DNA from: Zonotrichia leucophrys gambelii
Lineage: Eukaryota; Chordata; Aves; Passeriformes; Passerellidae
Direction: 5' to 3'
NCBI RefSeq assembly: GCF_028769735.1
Contig: NC_088173.1
Location: 12,793,038-12,857,037, forward strand
Length of the DNA: 64,000 bases
Both the position numbers and the translations under genes were made by a program. Of this stretch, positions 26,346 to 40,186 are shown in pieces; position 1 is the stretch's first letter, and every line of letters begins with the position of its first letter. Under the pieces are notes generated by a model that ran no database searches, was not told where the DNA came from, and saw only the letters and a list, made by a program, of their open reading frames with translations.

Positions 26346-29300
26346 CCTCAACCTTGAGAATGGTATTAATTTTCATTATGAAATATGTATTAAGGCATTT
26401 AAATTCCTCATGCATTTTACATATGCTCGAGGATTTTTTTCTTTGTTTATTTGTATGCAAACCCAGCCTTTCCTAGACGTTTCTGGAAAATAAATTTTAG
26501 CATTTGAGAGTTGAAAACTTGATGAGTTTTAGACCATTCTGTCAAGTAGAGGAGAGTGTACATCGCCCTACATCCCTCGAATGACATCAAACTCTGCAGC
26601 ACCAAAATCTACACCCCAATACCAAACAAGAAACCTTTGACTACCCATAGGAGATCAAAAGTAACAACTAGAGGATATCTAAGGAAAACAGGTGAGTTCA
26701 AAAGCAATAGAGCTCTTTTCTCTGCCTGCAGCTACAAGGACTTTGAAGACACACCAGTGAAACTGCACATTTCTTATTTCATAAAGACAAGTGAATAAGA
26801 CTGTTTCTGTAATGCTGTGGAAAGGCTTATTTCTCAGTAACACTTCTGAGTGAGAAAAGCTGATTTCAACTGCAACAGGATGTATCTAGCTGCTTCTTAT
26901 ATTTTTTCAATAAAAGAAACTAGACCAGGATACAATTAAATTCTCAGGATTAAAATTCAGACATTTTTCATTCAACTATTCCGTTGTAAAACATAATAAA
27001 TTACACAATAATTTTTATATGTAGCTTGTTGGAAGGAACACAGGCAGAGACTGGTTAAGAAATAACATGAACTATCCTAGGCTAGGTAAAAATGTGCTTA
27101 AAAAAGAGAGAGTATCTTGAGGAAAAATAAAAATTTTCATCAAGTAAGTAGTATATTCTGATACTGAATTTAGAAAGAAGAAAAAAACATTCTCATGGTC
27201 TGATGTGTTTTTCTTGGTATATATTTTCTGTAGCTGTGATTCTATTTTCAATATACAAATACCACAAAATGCAAAAAACACACTGATTTTTCTCCTTTCT
27301 TTATTTCCCCAATCCTTTGTTATTCTCTGTGCCTAAAATAACTAATATTATTAATGTTATTGTTATTTCAATGTAATTTTGAAGGTTTGCTTTGTCTTCA
27401 GTGTTTGACCTACAGGTGGCATTATTTTTGGGGATTTTTTCACATTTTTAATCAGTGTAATCTTAACAGTGACATTCTAGCCTTCTATTTCTACAGAAAA
27501 TATTTCTTGTTTCTCAGGCTGAAATGTGAGACACTAATTTACATCCCCTATTTTCAGAACACTGAATCATGGCACTGGGCAGAAAATTATGTCATAATAT
27601 GGGAACTCCTTTTGCTTATTTACTACCTAAAATGTAACACCATATAGTTCACATTGCTACACATTACGATTAAATATGTAGAAATTTGTAATTATTTGTC
27701 CAGATCAACAGGTGGATCTCTTGACTTTACTGAATGCTACACTTTAGTTTATATGATCTAGCCAGGTTGGTAGTACTTAAATGGAATAAATATGTCTATA
27801 TAGATGATATATTCAGGGCATTTGTAGAAGATTTGTCCTCATGTACTTCAGGTCATATGATGGATAAAATTTCACTGTGCAACTGTGCCAAGATATAGTG
27901 TTCTAGGTAGTTTTCTTAGCTAGATTTTTTTTCCCTTCTGAAACACAGTTCTTGCAGCAGATTTGGGTACATGTTACATTGGTTATCTGGGAGCAGGAAG
28001 GAATCAGCTCTCTGCACCACAAAGTGATATGGACTTACAAACACTCTTTTTACTGAAAATTTATTTCCTTGCTCAGTAGGTACATTTTTTATTAATAGAA
28101 ATAAGACAATTGTTGCATGAAGTCAGTCTCCCACACACTGTCTGCAAATAACCATTGTGGCAGCCCTGCTTCCAACTGCAGTCACTTTCAATGGCTTTCA
28201 AGGCTCCAGGGAGATGCAAAAACATTTTCTCTGTCTTGAAATGTAGGAATATGATGGGGGTTTCCATGCACATAAATAGAGCCATACAAATTTTCAGTGA
28301 GTCCCTGCCATGAGCATTGCAGGGAGAAGCAGCAATACTCACTCAGCAGCATGTGTAGGTATCGCTGCATTGGCAGAGAATCAGAAGCTATTTGAGACTT
28401 TTACTCCAGCTTCTGTGTGAGAGAGATGGTGACCAAAGCTGAAGGTGGTCTTGTGTCAGGAGTTTAGACATGGGAACAGTGCTACTTTTCCAATCCCTGA
28501 TGTCAAACATCTGTCACAGAGATGTTTTGCCAGATTCAATCCTAGTCTCAAGTAAGTCAATACAGTCACACCTATCAGCTTCTTTTTCCCCTCCCTTCAC
28601 AATGGTTGTACCGCTATTCACCCAATTCTCTTCATAAATAGAGGCAACAAAACCTCTTCATACATATATCTATTCAGCAAACTTGAGGCTAAACATGTAA
28701 GGATAAGATAGATCTTCAAGTTCACCTTCTTTAGAACCTGAATGATACCTGAGTATGATACCTGAATGATAACCTGAATGAAACCTGAATGATTCCTGAG
28801 AACCAGTGTCTGTTTCAGATGATTTTCTGGCATTTGAATGGGATAATGACTAGAAGGCTTATACTTGTGAGCTATTAGTAGAGAGGAAAAAATGAAGGAG
28901 CAGCTGATAAAGAGTCTTTATGAACTGGCTGGTTTTCTAGATTTAGGTCTCAAGGAAGATATTAGAAAACATGTAGGATATTAGAAGCTCAAACTTTGGC
29001 TAAAACTCAATAATGTTAATTAATGAGCACTATGAGATCTGTTGCAGCATTTGGAATGCCAGTGGCTATAGAACATCCAAGCTTGAAGAAATTAATGAAC
29101 CATATTTGATTATAATATAAATTAAAATAGCCTTCAAGAGAAAGGAGATGGCAATATGTTATGAACTCCTACCCTTCCTTTACACAATGTCATATAGATA
29201 CACCTTTTCTATCACAGATGGAGAGGCATTAATTATGGATGTTGACCATCTAGGCTAATCTGTACCTTTTGTTTCACATAATAATTTGCATAACTTTCCA

Positions 29301-32074
29301 CAACCAACTGAATACTAAATTATTTGCAAGGAACACTACTCTGAAAGGTCATCTCTCTAAACTTAATTATACTAAACAATCAGAAGGCAAACACCTCTCC
29401 CTTACTAAAGTTGCATTCTGCAAAATCCTCCAACAATTTTTCCATCCAAATTTGAATTATCTTGAAGTGTGTATGCACAATAAAAACAATCCATTATTGA
29501 TAGGGAGAAAAAAAGAGAGGAATTTAGCTCATTGCTTTTAAAATAAAGTCTTTATAGATTTGTTTATCATAGAATCATTAAATCTTTCTGTAGAAGAAAA
29601 ATCTTTCCATAAAAGACACAGAACGACCCCATATCACAACTGAATATTGTTAGTATCATCCATTTTAAAAAACCATTCATTATATTCTTATTTTCATTCA
29701 GAAAAATAATGTTCGAGTACATTAAAGTAATGTTAAATTTATGTATAACATAAATAAAAAATAAATTATGTAAAAGAGTATTTATATGGGGGTGGTGATC
29801 AAAAAGTCCTCACCACATTTTAAATTTAAATTTGAGACTACACATAAAGGGACTCAACCTGCAAAGCAAAGGGAGGCCAAGATGACAGCACCACAAGCAA
29901 AATTCAAGAAAATATATTTGATAAAGTTCTTCTGAAGCCCGTGTAGATTACTTCGGTTCCCTGTCCCTGAATTTGTATAACTCAGAGGCAGCCATGGAGA
30001 AACTGAGTTGTGTTGATTTCAATGTGGTTAGAATGAGCCCCCACAAAACATAATATGAACAAGTAAATTACAGCATGACTCCTCGGTTGTGGTACAGGTT
30101 GGCTATTGTTCTCTGTCCTTACTTACTCAGCTTTCATTATTAGTTTACATTTCAAGTTAAAAAGAGGGATTTTCTTTTAACACCCTGCCTAAACTTTGTT
30201 TTTAAGATATTTGACAACAAAACTGCAGAAAGTCTAAGTAGAATTAAAAACATTTGGGGTTGTATGGTATGCCAATATTCAGACTAGAGTTTGGCAACAT
30301 GACTTAGTCTTTCAAATACATTATTTCTGTTTTGTAAGATGAGATATGTAAGAATAGAAAAAATTCTGCTTTTACAGATACTATTTTCCATCCCTGTTAA
30401 TGTGAACACATATTAATTATCATCTGAAGATGTTAATGCCTTTGTCACTGTTGAGGAATTGATTGTGTAGAACAAACTGGTAAAATGGGACTTCTTTTGT
30501 AATTTTTAGTACTTGAAAGCCCGGAGAGACTAAATCTACAGGCTAGATTGTATGGTACTTGGGCTTCTCGTTAAGAAAGCTGAACTTTTTAATAGTGTGG
30601 ATGACCACACTTTTTATGTGGGTAACCACACAAAAATGGTGCAAATACAATTTTGGAGTTGATGAGGAGTCGACAGTAGCGCTCAGTAGAAATGTAGAAA
30701 GTAAGGAGTCTTGTCATGCTGCACTCAAATACTGTCAAATAAAATGTAGGGGAGAGAGAGAGAGAAGTTGTACTTGGAAAAGACTGGTAACCTTATTACT
30801 GTTATTTGCTAAGTAAAATCACTCTCTATAAACCAGAACTCATGTAACAAACACACATCATTGACACTACATTAGCAGTTGGAGAGAAAGGAGGATATGA
30901 AAGACATGAACTTGCATTGTGTTCTGAAATGTAATTTCTTCCATCTAGAACAAACAGAGAAACAAAAGGAGAAGCTTACTCTGTCAAGTTGTGGCAAGGA
31001 ATGCAAGGAATGAACTAATCTTGTATTCCATCTCAATGTGACATATTTCTTAGGGAGAAAATAACCCCATACATAACTCCCCTCCCCCCAACTAAACAAC
31101 AACCTCAAAACAAAATATAAAATGCTCCCATACTCCTCACTTTTCTCAGAACTCCACTGATTTTTGTCATTGGTTTATTATATGATGAAATATGCATTGA
31201 CTCAAGGTGTTACAAATATGTGTCTCAGTTTTTAAAACCAATGTAAAGTGAGCCAACAAATAATCCTGAATATTTTGTATAGTCATATAGACTTAACATG
31301 TCTGCAGCTATCAGGGTTTATGGGTGGATTTGGTATTCACTCAGACATAATCACCTCCGTCTAAATTCTCATGCTTTTTAGACACATTGTTGAAGCTAGA
31401 CAATGATTTCTTGCTAAAATAAATTATGAGTGGCATCTTACCAAACACCTATGAGCCTCAGATATTCAAAAAGAAATCATTTTACTACAGCTCTTATTTT
31501 TTCTACTTATTCCCCCATCTTCACTCACAGTTAATTAATGCTTTTCCACATGCCATACTTCTCTTTTCAGTTCTCTGAGGAGTGCATACAGTGCTTCTGA
31601 GAGAAAAGAATTTTTAAAAAATAGTGCAGTTTCTGAATGAGAGAACAGTCTTAAAAAGGATCTCTCTGAGCCTTTAGTCTCTGTTCTGAACATTTTTACA
31701 TAAACTACACTTTAAATACTGTTGCTCTTTCCTGTGAGAGCCATGGAGAACTCGGCACAAAGTTCCTGCAGTGTAGATGTAATGGTTCTCACTTCCACCA
31801 AGTTAATTACTTTGGCTGCAATATATATCTGAGGTTCTGCTACCAGGTAATTACCACCTTATAATTAACTATCTCTTCAAAATGGTTTAGTCTCTGGCTT
31901 TGCATCATTTGTAATTGAGTCCACAATACTGAAATAAGTCATTTTCCATAGGCCTTAGAGTCAAAGAACTTGAACATCTGAAGTTGAAAATAAAGTTAAG
32001 AATCATCATGAGCTCATCTTTCAGGTTGTTTCCAGCCTTTCTGGATCCTGACCAGTGCTGCTACTTACAAATTG
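26346..32074. other. Unique AT-rich DNA with one minisatellite
   Basis: No exon or RNA gene is recognised. It contains a minisatellite (28736-28800) and a short (GA)7 tract (30752-30765). At 29567-29585 there is a CR1-tail-like string too short to call. Open frames are all below 100 codons. Confidence 0.6.
28736..28800 (+). repeat. Minisatellite, about 11-bp unit, 5 to 6 copies
   Basis: Five consecutive units begin with acctga and follow the pattern acctgaatgat with variants (acctgagtatgat, acctgaatgata, acctgaatgaa). A sixth partial unit reads tcctgag. Units differ in length by 1-2 bases. Spacing is too short and the units abut directly, so it is not a CRISPR array. It may vary in copy number among individuals. 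Confidence 0.9.
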
Positions 32075-33070
32075 TCATAGAATAATAGGATGTTTTGAGT
32101 TGGAAGAGACCTTAAAGTTCATCTCTTTTCAATCGTCTTGCTATGGGCAGGGACATGTCCACTACCATGTAGCTCAGAGCCCTATCCAACCTGCTCTTGA
32201 ACACTCCCAGGGATGGGACATCCACAGCATCACATCTCAGAAACCTGTTCCAGTGCTTCACCACCCTCACAGTAAAGATTTCTTTCCTAATATCTAATCT
32301 GAACCTACTCTCTTTCAGTTTGAAGCCATTCCCCCTTAGGAAGAGAGTAGGTTCAGATTACTGCAATCTCTTTTAAAAAGTCTCTGTCTTACATGTAGGC
32401 TCCCTTCAGGTACTGGAAGGCTGCAATTGGGTCTCACCAAAACCTGCTCTTCTCCAGGCTAAACAATCTCAATTCTCTCTGCCTTTCCTTAGAGGAGAAG
32501 TGCTTCATCCCTCTAGCAATCTTGGTGTTCTCCTGTAGACTTGATGCAATATGTTGATGTCCTTCCTATGCTGCGACCCCAGAGCTGGATGCAGGGTTCC
32601 AGGTGGGCTCTCACCAGAGCAGAGCAGAGGGGCAGAATCTCCTCTCTGGCCCTGCTGCCCACACTGCTTTGGATGCAGCCCAGAACACAGTTGGCTCTCT
32701 GGGGGTGCCCATGGCTGGGTCATGTCCAGCCTCTCATCCACCATCACCTCCAAGTCCTTCTCTTCAGTGGGTGTTATCTCAATCTGTTCATCCCCAGCCT
32801 ATGGGAGTTGCCCTGATTCACATGCAGCACCTTGCACCTGGTCTTATTGAACCTCATGAAATTCCCATGGTCCCAATTCTTGAGTTTGTCCAGGCCCCAC
32901 TGGATGGCATCCCATCCTTCAGGTGTGTGAACAACACCACTCAGCTCGGGGTCATCAGCAAGCTTGCTGAGGGTACACTCAATCCCTTCATCTATGTTGT
33001 AAGTGAAAATGTTAAAAAGCACTGGTGCCATTATGGGCCCCTAAGGGACACCACTTGTCTGTGTCCATGC
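32075..33070 (-). mobile_element. CR1 LINE, 5'-truncated, ends in intact 3' tail; ORF2 remnants
   Basis: This is the longest CR1 copy, about 1 kb. On the minus strand it runs from within the reverse transcriptase palm to the 3' tail (tcatagaataatagga on the plus strand at 32075). The frame at 33031-32774 begins in the palm with PVLFNIF and carries the ADD catalytic triplet (32951-32959) in the form LADD, where CR1 normally has FADD. The initial ATG is not a true start. The downstream ORF2 part (32753-32505) is in another frame, so at least one frameshift lies between them, and further stops follow. Normal CR1 ORF2 is close to 900 codons, so this is a dead 5'-truncated copy. Unlike the other copies, it contains a 20-bp inverted duplication at 32295-32360, listed separately. 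Confidence 0.93.
32295..32360. repeat. 20-bp perfect inverted repeat inside CR1
   Basis: Arms taatctgaacctactctctt (32295-32314) and aagagagtaggttcagatta (32341-32360) are exact reverse complements around a 26-base spacer. The left arm is normal CR1 sequence (the 'atctaatctgaacctac' block). The right arm replaces CR1 sequence that should follow the 'gccattccccctt' block. CR1 similarity resumes at about 32370 with 'taaaaagtctctg'. This indicates a local inverted copy made after or during insertion. Confidence 0.9.
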
Positions 33071-36000
33071 CATTGCCTGGGTACTTAGTTTTGCCAGGTA
33101 ACGACTGAATGAGTGAAATGTTTGCAAGCAGTTAAACTTGCTGAGGATTAAACATTAAAGCCATTGGTGGATTGCTGAGCTCATTCCTCCTCTTTATCAA
33201 TGTATTTAAAACAAGTACATGATTCTGTTTCCGATCAAGAGCACAATTTGATGGTGTCAGCGTGGACTCTGTCTAGAAGAACAGACACCCAAACTGGCAC
33301 AGAAGTGTTTCCATTGTGGCTAAAGAATCTCCTCAATCTCAGGAGCTGCTACAAGCTATCTGCATTTCCTGTGTCCAACCAAGGGAAGAGAGCAATCAGG
33401 ACATGTTAAATGCCAAAGCTTCTTAGATCTTGAAGCCCTAAATTTCTGTATAATAGGTAAGAAAATAAACACAAAGAAACAAACAAAAAAAGCCACCTAT
33501 ATTTTTGTGGCATTAGGTGTCACAGGGATTGATTTTCTTCTGCACAACGAGAGCTCCTTTTTCAACAAGGAATCAGAGTTGTAAATTTTGACTGACGTGT
33601 GGGAACCCATAAAAGAGCCAAACAATTCAGAGAAGAGTCTTAACAAACATCTGTCCCCTCAGCATTTGCCAAGGAAAGGTTAACCTTTCTTTTATGGCAC
33701 ACAACATGATTTTGCAGATCCTTGTTTCAGATTCTGTTCTCTGCCTTGTCATTCTACTTGTGACTATGGACTACAATAAGCAGCAGAGCATCTACAAATG
33801 AGCTACTGCAGCACCAAATAGTGCAGCACTCAGGATGTATCTAACTTGCTCAGGAAGACCCTGTTAGTAGGAGTCATAGCTTTCAACCTCTCTAAAAAGT
33901 TGTTTTTTCTTGCTGGTGTATTGTACCAATAGAAAGATCAGCCCTTGCTTCGTTTTCAGCCAATATAGAATTACAACTAATCAGACCAAACATGCAAAAC
34001 TGCTAAAAATTCACTGTTTTAATGTGAAAAACACATGGAGCTGGCCTCAGGCAGTCTGGCAAATCTGGCCTTGTCTAACAGTCAGTAAGTCTCTAAGGAC
34101 TGATGCATGGTGCTGATTTTGGCTCACAGAAAGGCTTTTTCTCAAGGGTAAGGCGTTAAAAAAAAGGATAAAAAGAAAGGAGGCAGATTCATCTATACAT
34201 GGAGACTGAAACTTATGAAGACATTAGAACTAATTTGAATTTCTAACTGAAAAGGAGCGTAGAAATAATGCCCCTGACAAGAGTAAAAAGATTGATCACT
34301 AGCCCTACTTGAGAATAACCTAGGCCTGGGATCTTGTCACGTGATTTTGTTTTATTTCTGCAAGTAAGAAGCACACATCTGGGATTTTGCTGCTCTTGAA
34401 ACTGAAACTGTGTTCAAAGTGCCATGACCCCCACATGCTAGGGAGTATCACTTCATGCTAGATGTCTAACTTAGCAACAGGCACACTGGGAACAGAATAA
34501 TTTAGTATGAATACCATCTTTATCTTCTCTTCATATCTGATTTCTGGGATATAAACATTTTAGTTGATTAATTAACTTTTTCTTTTAATCAGATGCCCTA
34601 CTTTGCAGGTACTTTGGAAAAACTCCTCATTGAAGTGAACAGTAAAATACAACAATTTCCCTATCTGCCTGTTCTACTCCATTTTAAACTAGGCAGAAAA
34701 CTCCTTTCACAATGCCTGACTAAAATCTAATACAGATTGTATCTGGTAGCCATGATAAGAAAAAAGAGATCTTGATTCATTGAAGCATCAATATTTTCAA
34801 CTATACTGAAGGCTGAAATAGGATATCAGGCAAAGGACAGCATTTCCCACAGTTGGATGCTTTGAAAATTTATCTCTGAATAGTTCTTCCAACTGCTAGT
34901 AATAAAGATTGAGTATCTCAGGTTATATAAGCACACTTTCACCTATATTATCCTTAATTCAGTCCTTCTAAATGGAAAAGATTGTTTATTGCATGAGTTT
35001 TCCTATGTAAAAAACCATTAGGCAATAGCTTCAGTAGCTATTAATCACTGAACTGCAGTGTTACAATGCTGATTTAAATTAGCTGTGGATATGCTTCATC
35101 CTGTTTCTTACTCTATCTATGCATAAATCCCAGTGCATATATATTATCTATTCCACTGAGCCTATCAAAGTCAGAGACTTCAAATGATGCAGAAAAAAAT
35201 CTTCAAACAGAGAAGGTAACAGTCTGCTGAACTTCTGCAAAGGAGTTTCAGACAGTAGAATAGTGCATTCAAGGAGAGAAAAAAACTGGATACTAAGAAT
35301 ACCAAATTTAACTTTGATCTACTTCATATGAAAGAGCACACATATTTTAATTAGATCTAAGGCTCAAAAAATATTATTGAGCTGCCAGACAGAATTAGAA
35401 ACATTTAGTGTTATCTTTAAGGAACTTGGGGATTTCCACACTGGCTGGAGAGCATTAATTACAGTAAGTAGTGCACCATAGCTAACTATATTCTTGCAAA
35501 ATTTGCAATGTGCTTAGTGTTCATGCCTTTCACCAGATTGAGAGCACAAGAAAAAAATTTTATATACTGACAAAACAAATCACGGCATGACCATTAGCTT
35601 GGTAGGTTTTCTTATGCTGCAAAATACAACGGCAGAGTAAACACATATTTATATAAGTAGGTTTTGCAATCCTTGAGTTTAGCTAGGAGAGGAAAAGTTT
35701 GTATAGAGATGTTATATCTTTTATGAGATTAGCAAAAACAAATAATAAAAAGTAAGATGTACTATGAGACCCTACTACCTTCATCACTGAACTGAACCAT
35801 TGAGTGTCACATACCACTATTAATCTTAAACTTCAGTCTGCATGAACTTCATAAATCTATTGGACAAGACTGGAAGGACTAGTCTTAGAGGGTAAACAAA
35901 TTCATGCAGTCAACATATTAGGCACAGGGTAGTGAGAAGCCATTTAGGGAAACCTCTAGCCGGCCTTCATATCACATCATACTCAAATAGAGTTCAAATT

Positions 36001-37014
36001 GTCTTAAGAATAATCTAGATGCTTGATAAGAACATTCTCTTGGAAAGCTGCTTCAAATCTTGCTTTACATAATTTTTCAGTTGTTCTATTATAATTAATA
36101 ATAGCCAGCCCATACCAATATGCTTCCACTTTGTCATGATTGAGTTCTTTTTCTAGTTAAATACCTCTCCCTTCTCTCTTGCACACACACACACAGTGAG
36201 TACTGAGAGAATCTCTTCCAGCTTCATTTTGTTGAACTAAGAAAGTCAAGCTCTTGTAGTTCCCATTTGTATGAAATACTCCCTTTGTAACCTGATTACC
36301 TTAAAATGACTTCAGGTGAGAACCTGTTCTGAGTTTGCCTTTCTTCATGTCAGCAGAACAGTATTATCCAGAGAATTTCATAACCTATTCCCCATCCTGC
36401 TACAATAACATTAAAACCCTCTTACTGCAAACAGATTTGATCCCAATCCCCAAAATTCATTTAGTAATTTGGTCCAGAACAATAACATTTCTGCTTGGCC
36501 CACTTTTGCTTCAACTTTGCTCATTCCCTCACCTTTCTAACTTTATTGTTTCTTGAATGACCCTGTCCCATACTGATCAACAGTTTCCCTGGGTAATGCA
36601 TAAATAATTCTATTTCCTTTTTAGGAAAATCAGTTATTTCTGTTTGATACAAGTTAGCCTTAGTAATCCCATTTGTTTTTTCATTGAATCCCATCTAACT
36701 TCGTTGTTTTCCATGTCGCTCAAATTTTTCATCAGGCTAAAATCTAAGCTGTTAAAAAGCCAGAAGTCAAAGCAATGAGGTTTTAGTTGTTTGTGTGGGG
36801 GTTTTTTCCCTTAAATATAACATGCATTTTTTCCGTTAAATATAAGCTAAGTTACCTCTCTCCTAAGCTGAAGTTGCTTGTCTCCTTTGTTTTCCTTATC
36901 AGTGCTACTGACACAAATATATTACAGGTGCACTTTAAAATTCTAAGTTAATAATAGATTTATACCCAGTTTTAACTACTAAACATCCCTTAAAAGTTAC
37001 ATAGCTGTCAGTCC
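33071..37014. other. Unique AT-rich DNA, no gene recognised
   Basis: No exon, RNA gene or named transposon is visible. There is a short (CA)7 tract at 36182-36195. Open frames stay below 75 codons. The part from about 33130 to 33430 is somewhat GC-richer but matches nothing I know. Confidence 0.6.
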
Positions 37015-37578
37015 TATCCTGGTTTCAGGGTAGAATTTGTTTCTTCACAGTACTTGCTACACTGCTGTGTTTTGAAATGGGAATGAGAATGGTGTTTTGG
37101 ATTCAGACTGAGAACAGTGTTGATAATGCTGATGCTTTGGTTTTTTGCTAAGTCATTTTTATACTAAGTCTCATGCTCTGCCAGTGAAGAGGTACTCAAA
37201 GGAAACTGGGAGGGAGCATAGCTGGGAGAGGTGACCTGAACTGACCAAAAGGATACTCCACACCATAGAATATCCTCCCCAGCATAGAAACTGGGGGAGT
37301 TACCCAGAAGGGGAGCCCATCTGGGCTCAGGAGGGGGTGTCTGGCATCAGTCCGTGGGTGGTGAGCCACTGCATGGTGTATCACTTAGTTTTCCCTTTTT
37401 GTTTACATTAATATTATAATTTACCATTACAGCTGTATTTTACTTTATTTTCATTTATTATCTTTTCAACATACAAATTTTACTTTGACTGTCCTCTCCA
37501 TTCCACTTGGGTAGACAGAAAAGGGATGGAGTGAGGGGTGTGCAGTGCTTGATATCCAGCTGGGCTCAAACCATAACA
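37015..37578 (+). mobile_element. Solo LTR of an avian ERVL-type endogenous retrovirus
   Basis: Both ends match a widespread avian ERVL LTR. It opens with tatcctggtttcag (expected to start TGTCCTGG, so the TG is mutated to TA) and closes with 'gggctcaaaccataaca'. Between them, in order, lie 'tctcatgctctgccagtga', 'gaaactgggagggagcata', 'gaactgaccaaaaggatac', a mutated TATA region (agcatagaaactggggg, about 37281), 'gtgggtggtgagccactgc', 'atggtgtatcacttag', a T-rich stretch and 'tttgactgtcctctccatt'. The length, 564 bp, is about right for a complete LTR. No internal viral genes adjoin either side, so it is a solo LTR. The 5-bp flanks do not form a clean target-site duplication. The copy is old, since the TATA box is lost. 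Confidence 0.88.
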
Positions 37579-40186
37579 ATCCAGTACACATGTCTGCTTC
37601 AAAACTCACTCTGGAAACACAGAAGAACTTAGTCCCTGCAAAAGGTATGTGTGCCAAATATAAGAAGGTTTATACACAGAACACAGAGTTATACAGCAAG
37701 AGCTAAACTTGTTTGGAAAACTCAGGCGATTTCCTAATGACAAGTGAATTCTGCTCAATAGCAGCCTTGAGTACCATATTATTTAATGTTTATAGGCTAT
37801 GGAGTTTTTTTAAGATAATGTTTTTCTTGTGTAAAATCGGTAAAGTAAAGTAACCAATTATGACATCTTTCTTCAAATTCTTAAAATGGAAAAAAGTTGT
37901 TCAAAACCTGTTTATAAAACTGCATGGAATACCTCTCAAGATACCCATAATAGCTTAAAAATGTTGTTAGCACAGAGCAGCAAGCACATTAACCAATTCA
38001 TAAATTAATTCCATCAAAGTAGATACTTGCTTCCTTCATTTGCCCCTCAAATTTAATCCCAGTGAAACAGTATCTGAAAGTAGTAGCTGGACAACCACAG
38101 CAATTTTATGAAGCAGATATTTACAGCATCAATTCTGATTAGATAAACTATTGCTATTATCTATAGTTCAGACATTGTTCAGGCTGTCAGTGCTTGCATT
38201 CATTCATAGATCACACATAAAAGTTACACAGAATGTGACTGCTGACTGACAGATAAAAGTATTACTATCTACATATTACACTGTGAATTAATGCATAGTA
38301 TTTTAGGTGATTCAGCAAATCATTAGTAGTAACATTTATTTTAAGCAAGCTTTCTTTTTCTGCATGCTTTCATTTTCTTCTTGGATCTATATTGGGCATA
38401 CTTCATTTGAAAGAAATTATATGTTTCCTCATTAACAGAATAATTAAGGACCTCAAATATGTTTCTGTTTATGGCAGAGATGAGGTTTTGATTATGTATC
38501 CCAAAATAGAGTGAAATCATCTGGCTGGGAGTCTCAGTACTGCTAAGTAAAAAAATCAGGTTTTTAATGGATGGTTAAATAGAACATACCTAAACTGCAA
38601 ATCTGAATAACTTTAAAATATACCAGAGCATTACAGAACTGCCTGATTACCTTTTTCCCATATTAAATTGGTAGATTGTAAAGAGACTAAAAGGAACATA
38701 ACTAGATAACACTCTTTATAGTTGAAGCATAACACCATGGTCCATCCTATGCAAGGACTGACTCTCTTATTGTATCTCAACTGCTGAAAATGCACAAATG
38801 TAGACAATGAGAAAGGTGCATGAATCTCACATCAAGACTTAAGAGTGATACAATTTTAAAAGCTTGTTCTTCTTCCTTAAGGTTTTTGTGCTAGGATGCT
38901 CTTTAAGACTGGCAATATTAGCCATAATCTGTCAGCACACTGATCTATTGTAACATTAAACTTTGGCAAACCAGGTCTGACAGTTGATATTTCAAGCAGA
39001 CCTATTCATGTGTTTAAAGTCCAACGTATTCTGCAGTGCAATTTTTCACAATCTATGTAGCATACACAAGATTCAAATATTTATATCCTTATGGGACACA
39101 CACTTGCTGCAAGCTCATAGATATGCAATGACAAAGTAGCTGGCTTCTATGATAATGAGCAATACAACTAGTCACTATATACTGTAGAAGATAAAGTTTT
39201 CTGAACATTCAGTCTTTTTTACAAAGTCTGTGTTCAGAAATGCTCTAAATATTCTAAAACTACTGAAGTTATTTTATTCTCGTTTTTCTTTGAACAGTTG
39301 GTCCCCCAAAATTAATTAAAATGCTGGCTTTTAGCTTTGGCCTGTTGAAATTTCTTTTATGATTAGAACATATTGTCAACACATGTGGCTGTCAGGAGAA
39401 CAAACATCTACTTTAAAAAATCAACTAAACGGGATATTTACCCATTAAGACTCAGCATAAATGTTAGTGTTATTCTGAGAGGGTGCTGTAAGTAACTGAA
39501 AAAAGACCAAAATATTACAATAATATATTACTTTTCTTTCTATTTCTAAAAACTCATGAGAAATAATATCAGGTCATATCACAGCAATTGCTAAACATTG
39601 AAACATAACAGGTCAGCCAAAGAAATAATTTTCGTCCTTCAGAATTTCTTCCCTCCCTGTAACTTCTCCCCTGATACCAGCAATCAGTGCAGCAAAATCT
39701 CCTTTCACCAAAATACTCTGACAGAGATTGGCAAACAGATCATTCATCAGGCTGGAAAGCTAGAATTAGCTTGAGTAGAATGTCTCATGTATTTTACATA
39801 CAAAATTACTTTACAATCACCAGTACAAAAAAAGAAAAAAAAAACAAAAATACCAGCATTAAAAATACAGGTATAAAAATATTTTTAAAATTATATGATA
39901 GTGGATTTTTATATGTACGAGCCTTATAATGATATTCCAAAATTCTTCAATATTTTACAGTCAAATGAATCTGCTATGAAGTTTTCTGCCACCAGCTTGA
40001 AAGAAAACTCTATCTTGGACCAAGAAATATTGGCCTAATCTACACCAGAAAGAAAACAAACCACTGTCGGGGTCATATTTTTTTGTTGGGTGAAAGAAAA
40101 GGTTGAAAACTGCAAATTTCAGAATTACTACGTAAAATATCTCCTAGTTTAAATAGTGAAATCTCCACAGGTACGTGGACCTCCTG
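37579..40186. other. Unique AT-rich DNA, nothing recognised
   Basis: No gene or named repeat is visible. An A-rich low-complexity patch lies at about 39826-39850. The longest open frame is 80 codons. Confidence 0.6.

Noticed and set aside
28736..28800. A CRISPR-like array
   Set aside because: Units abut without spacers and are 11-13 bp long, and the DNA is avian nuclear. It is a minisatellite.
29567..29600. Another CR1 3' end on the minus strand
   Set aside because: Only the string catagaatcattaa matches the tail. The following sequence does not continue into CR1, so the match is too short.
32774..33031. A functional reverse transcriptase gene
   Set aside because: The palm motif is present, but the frame is a fragment of a 5'-truncated CR1 with a frameshift shortly downstream and no true start.
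36182..36195. A notable CA microsatellite
   Set aside because: Only seven units, which is ordinary for a vertebrate genome.
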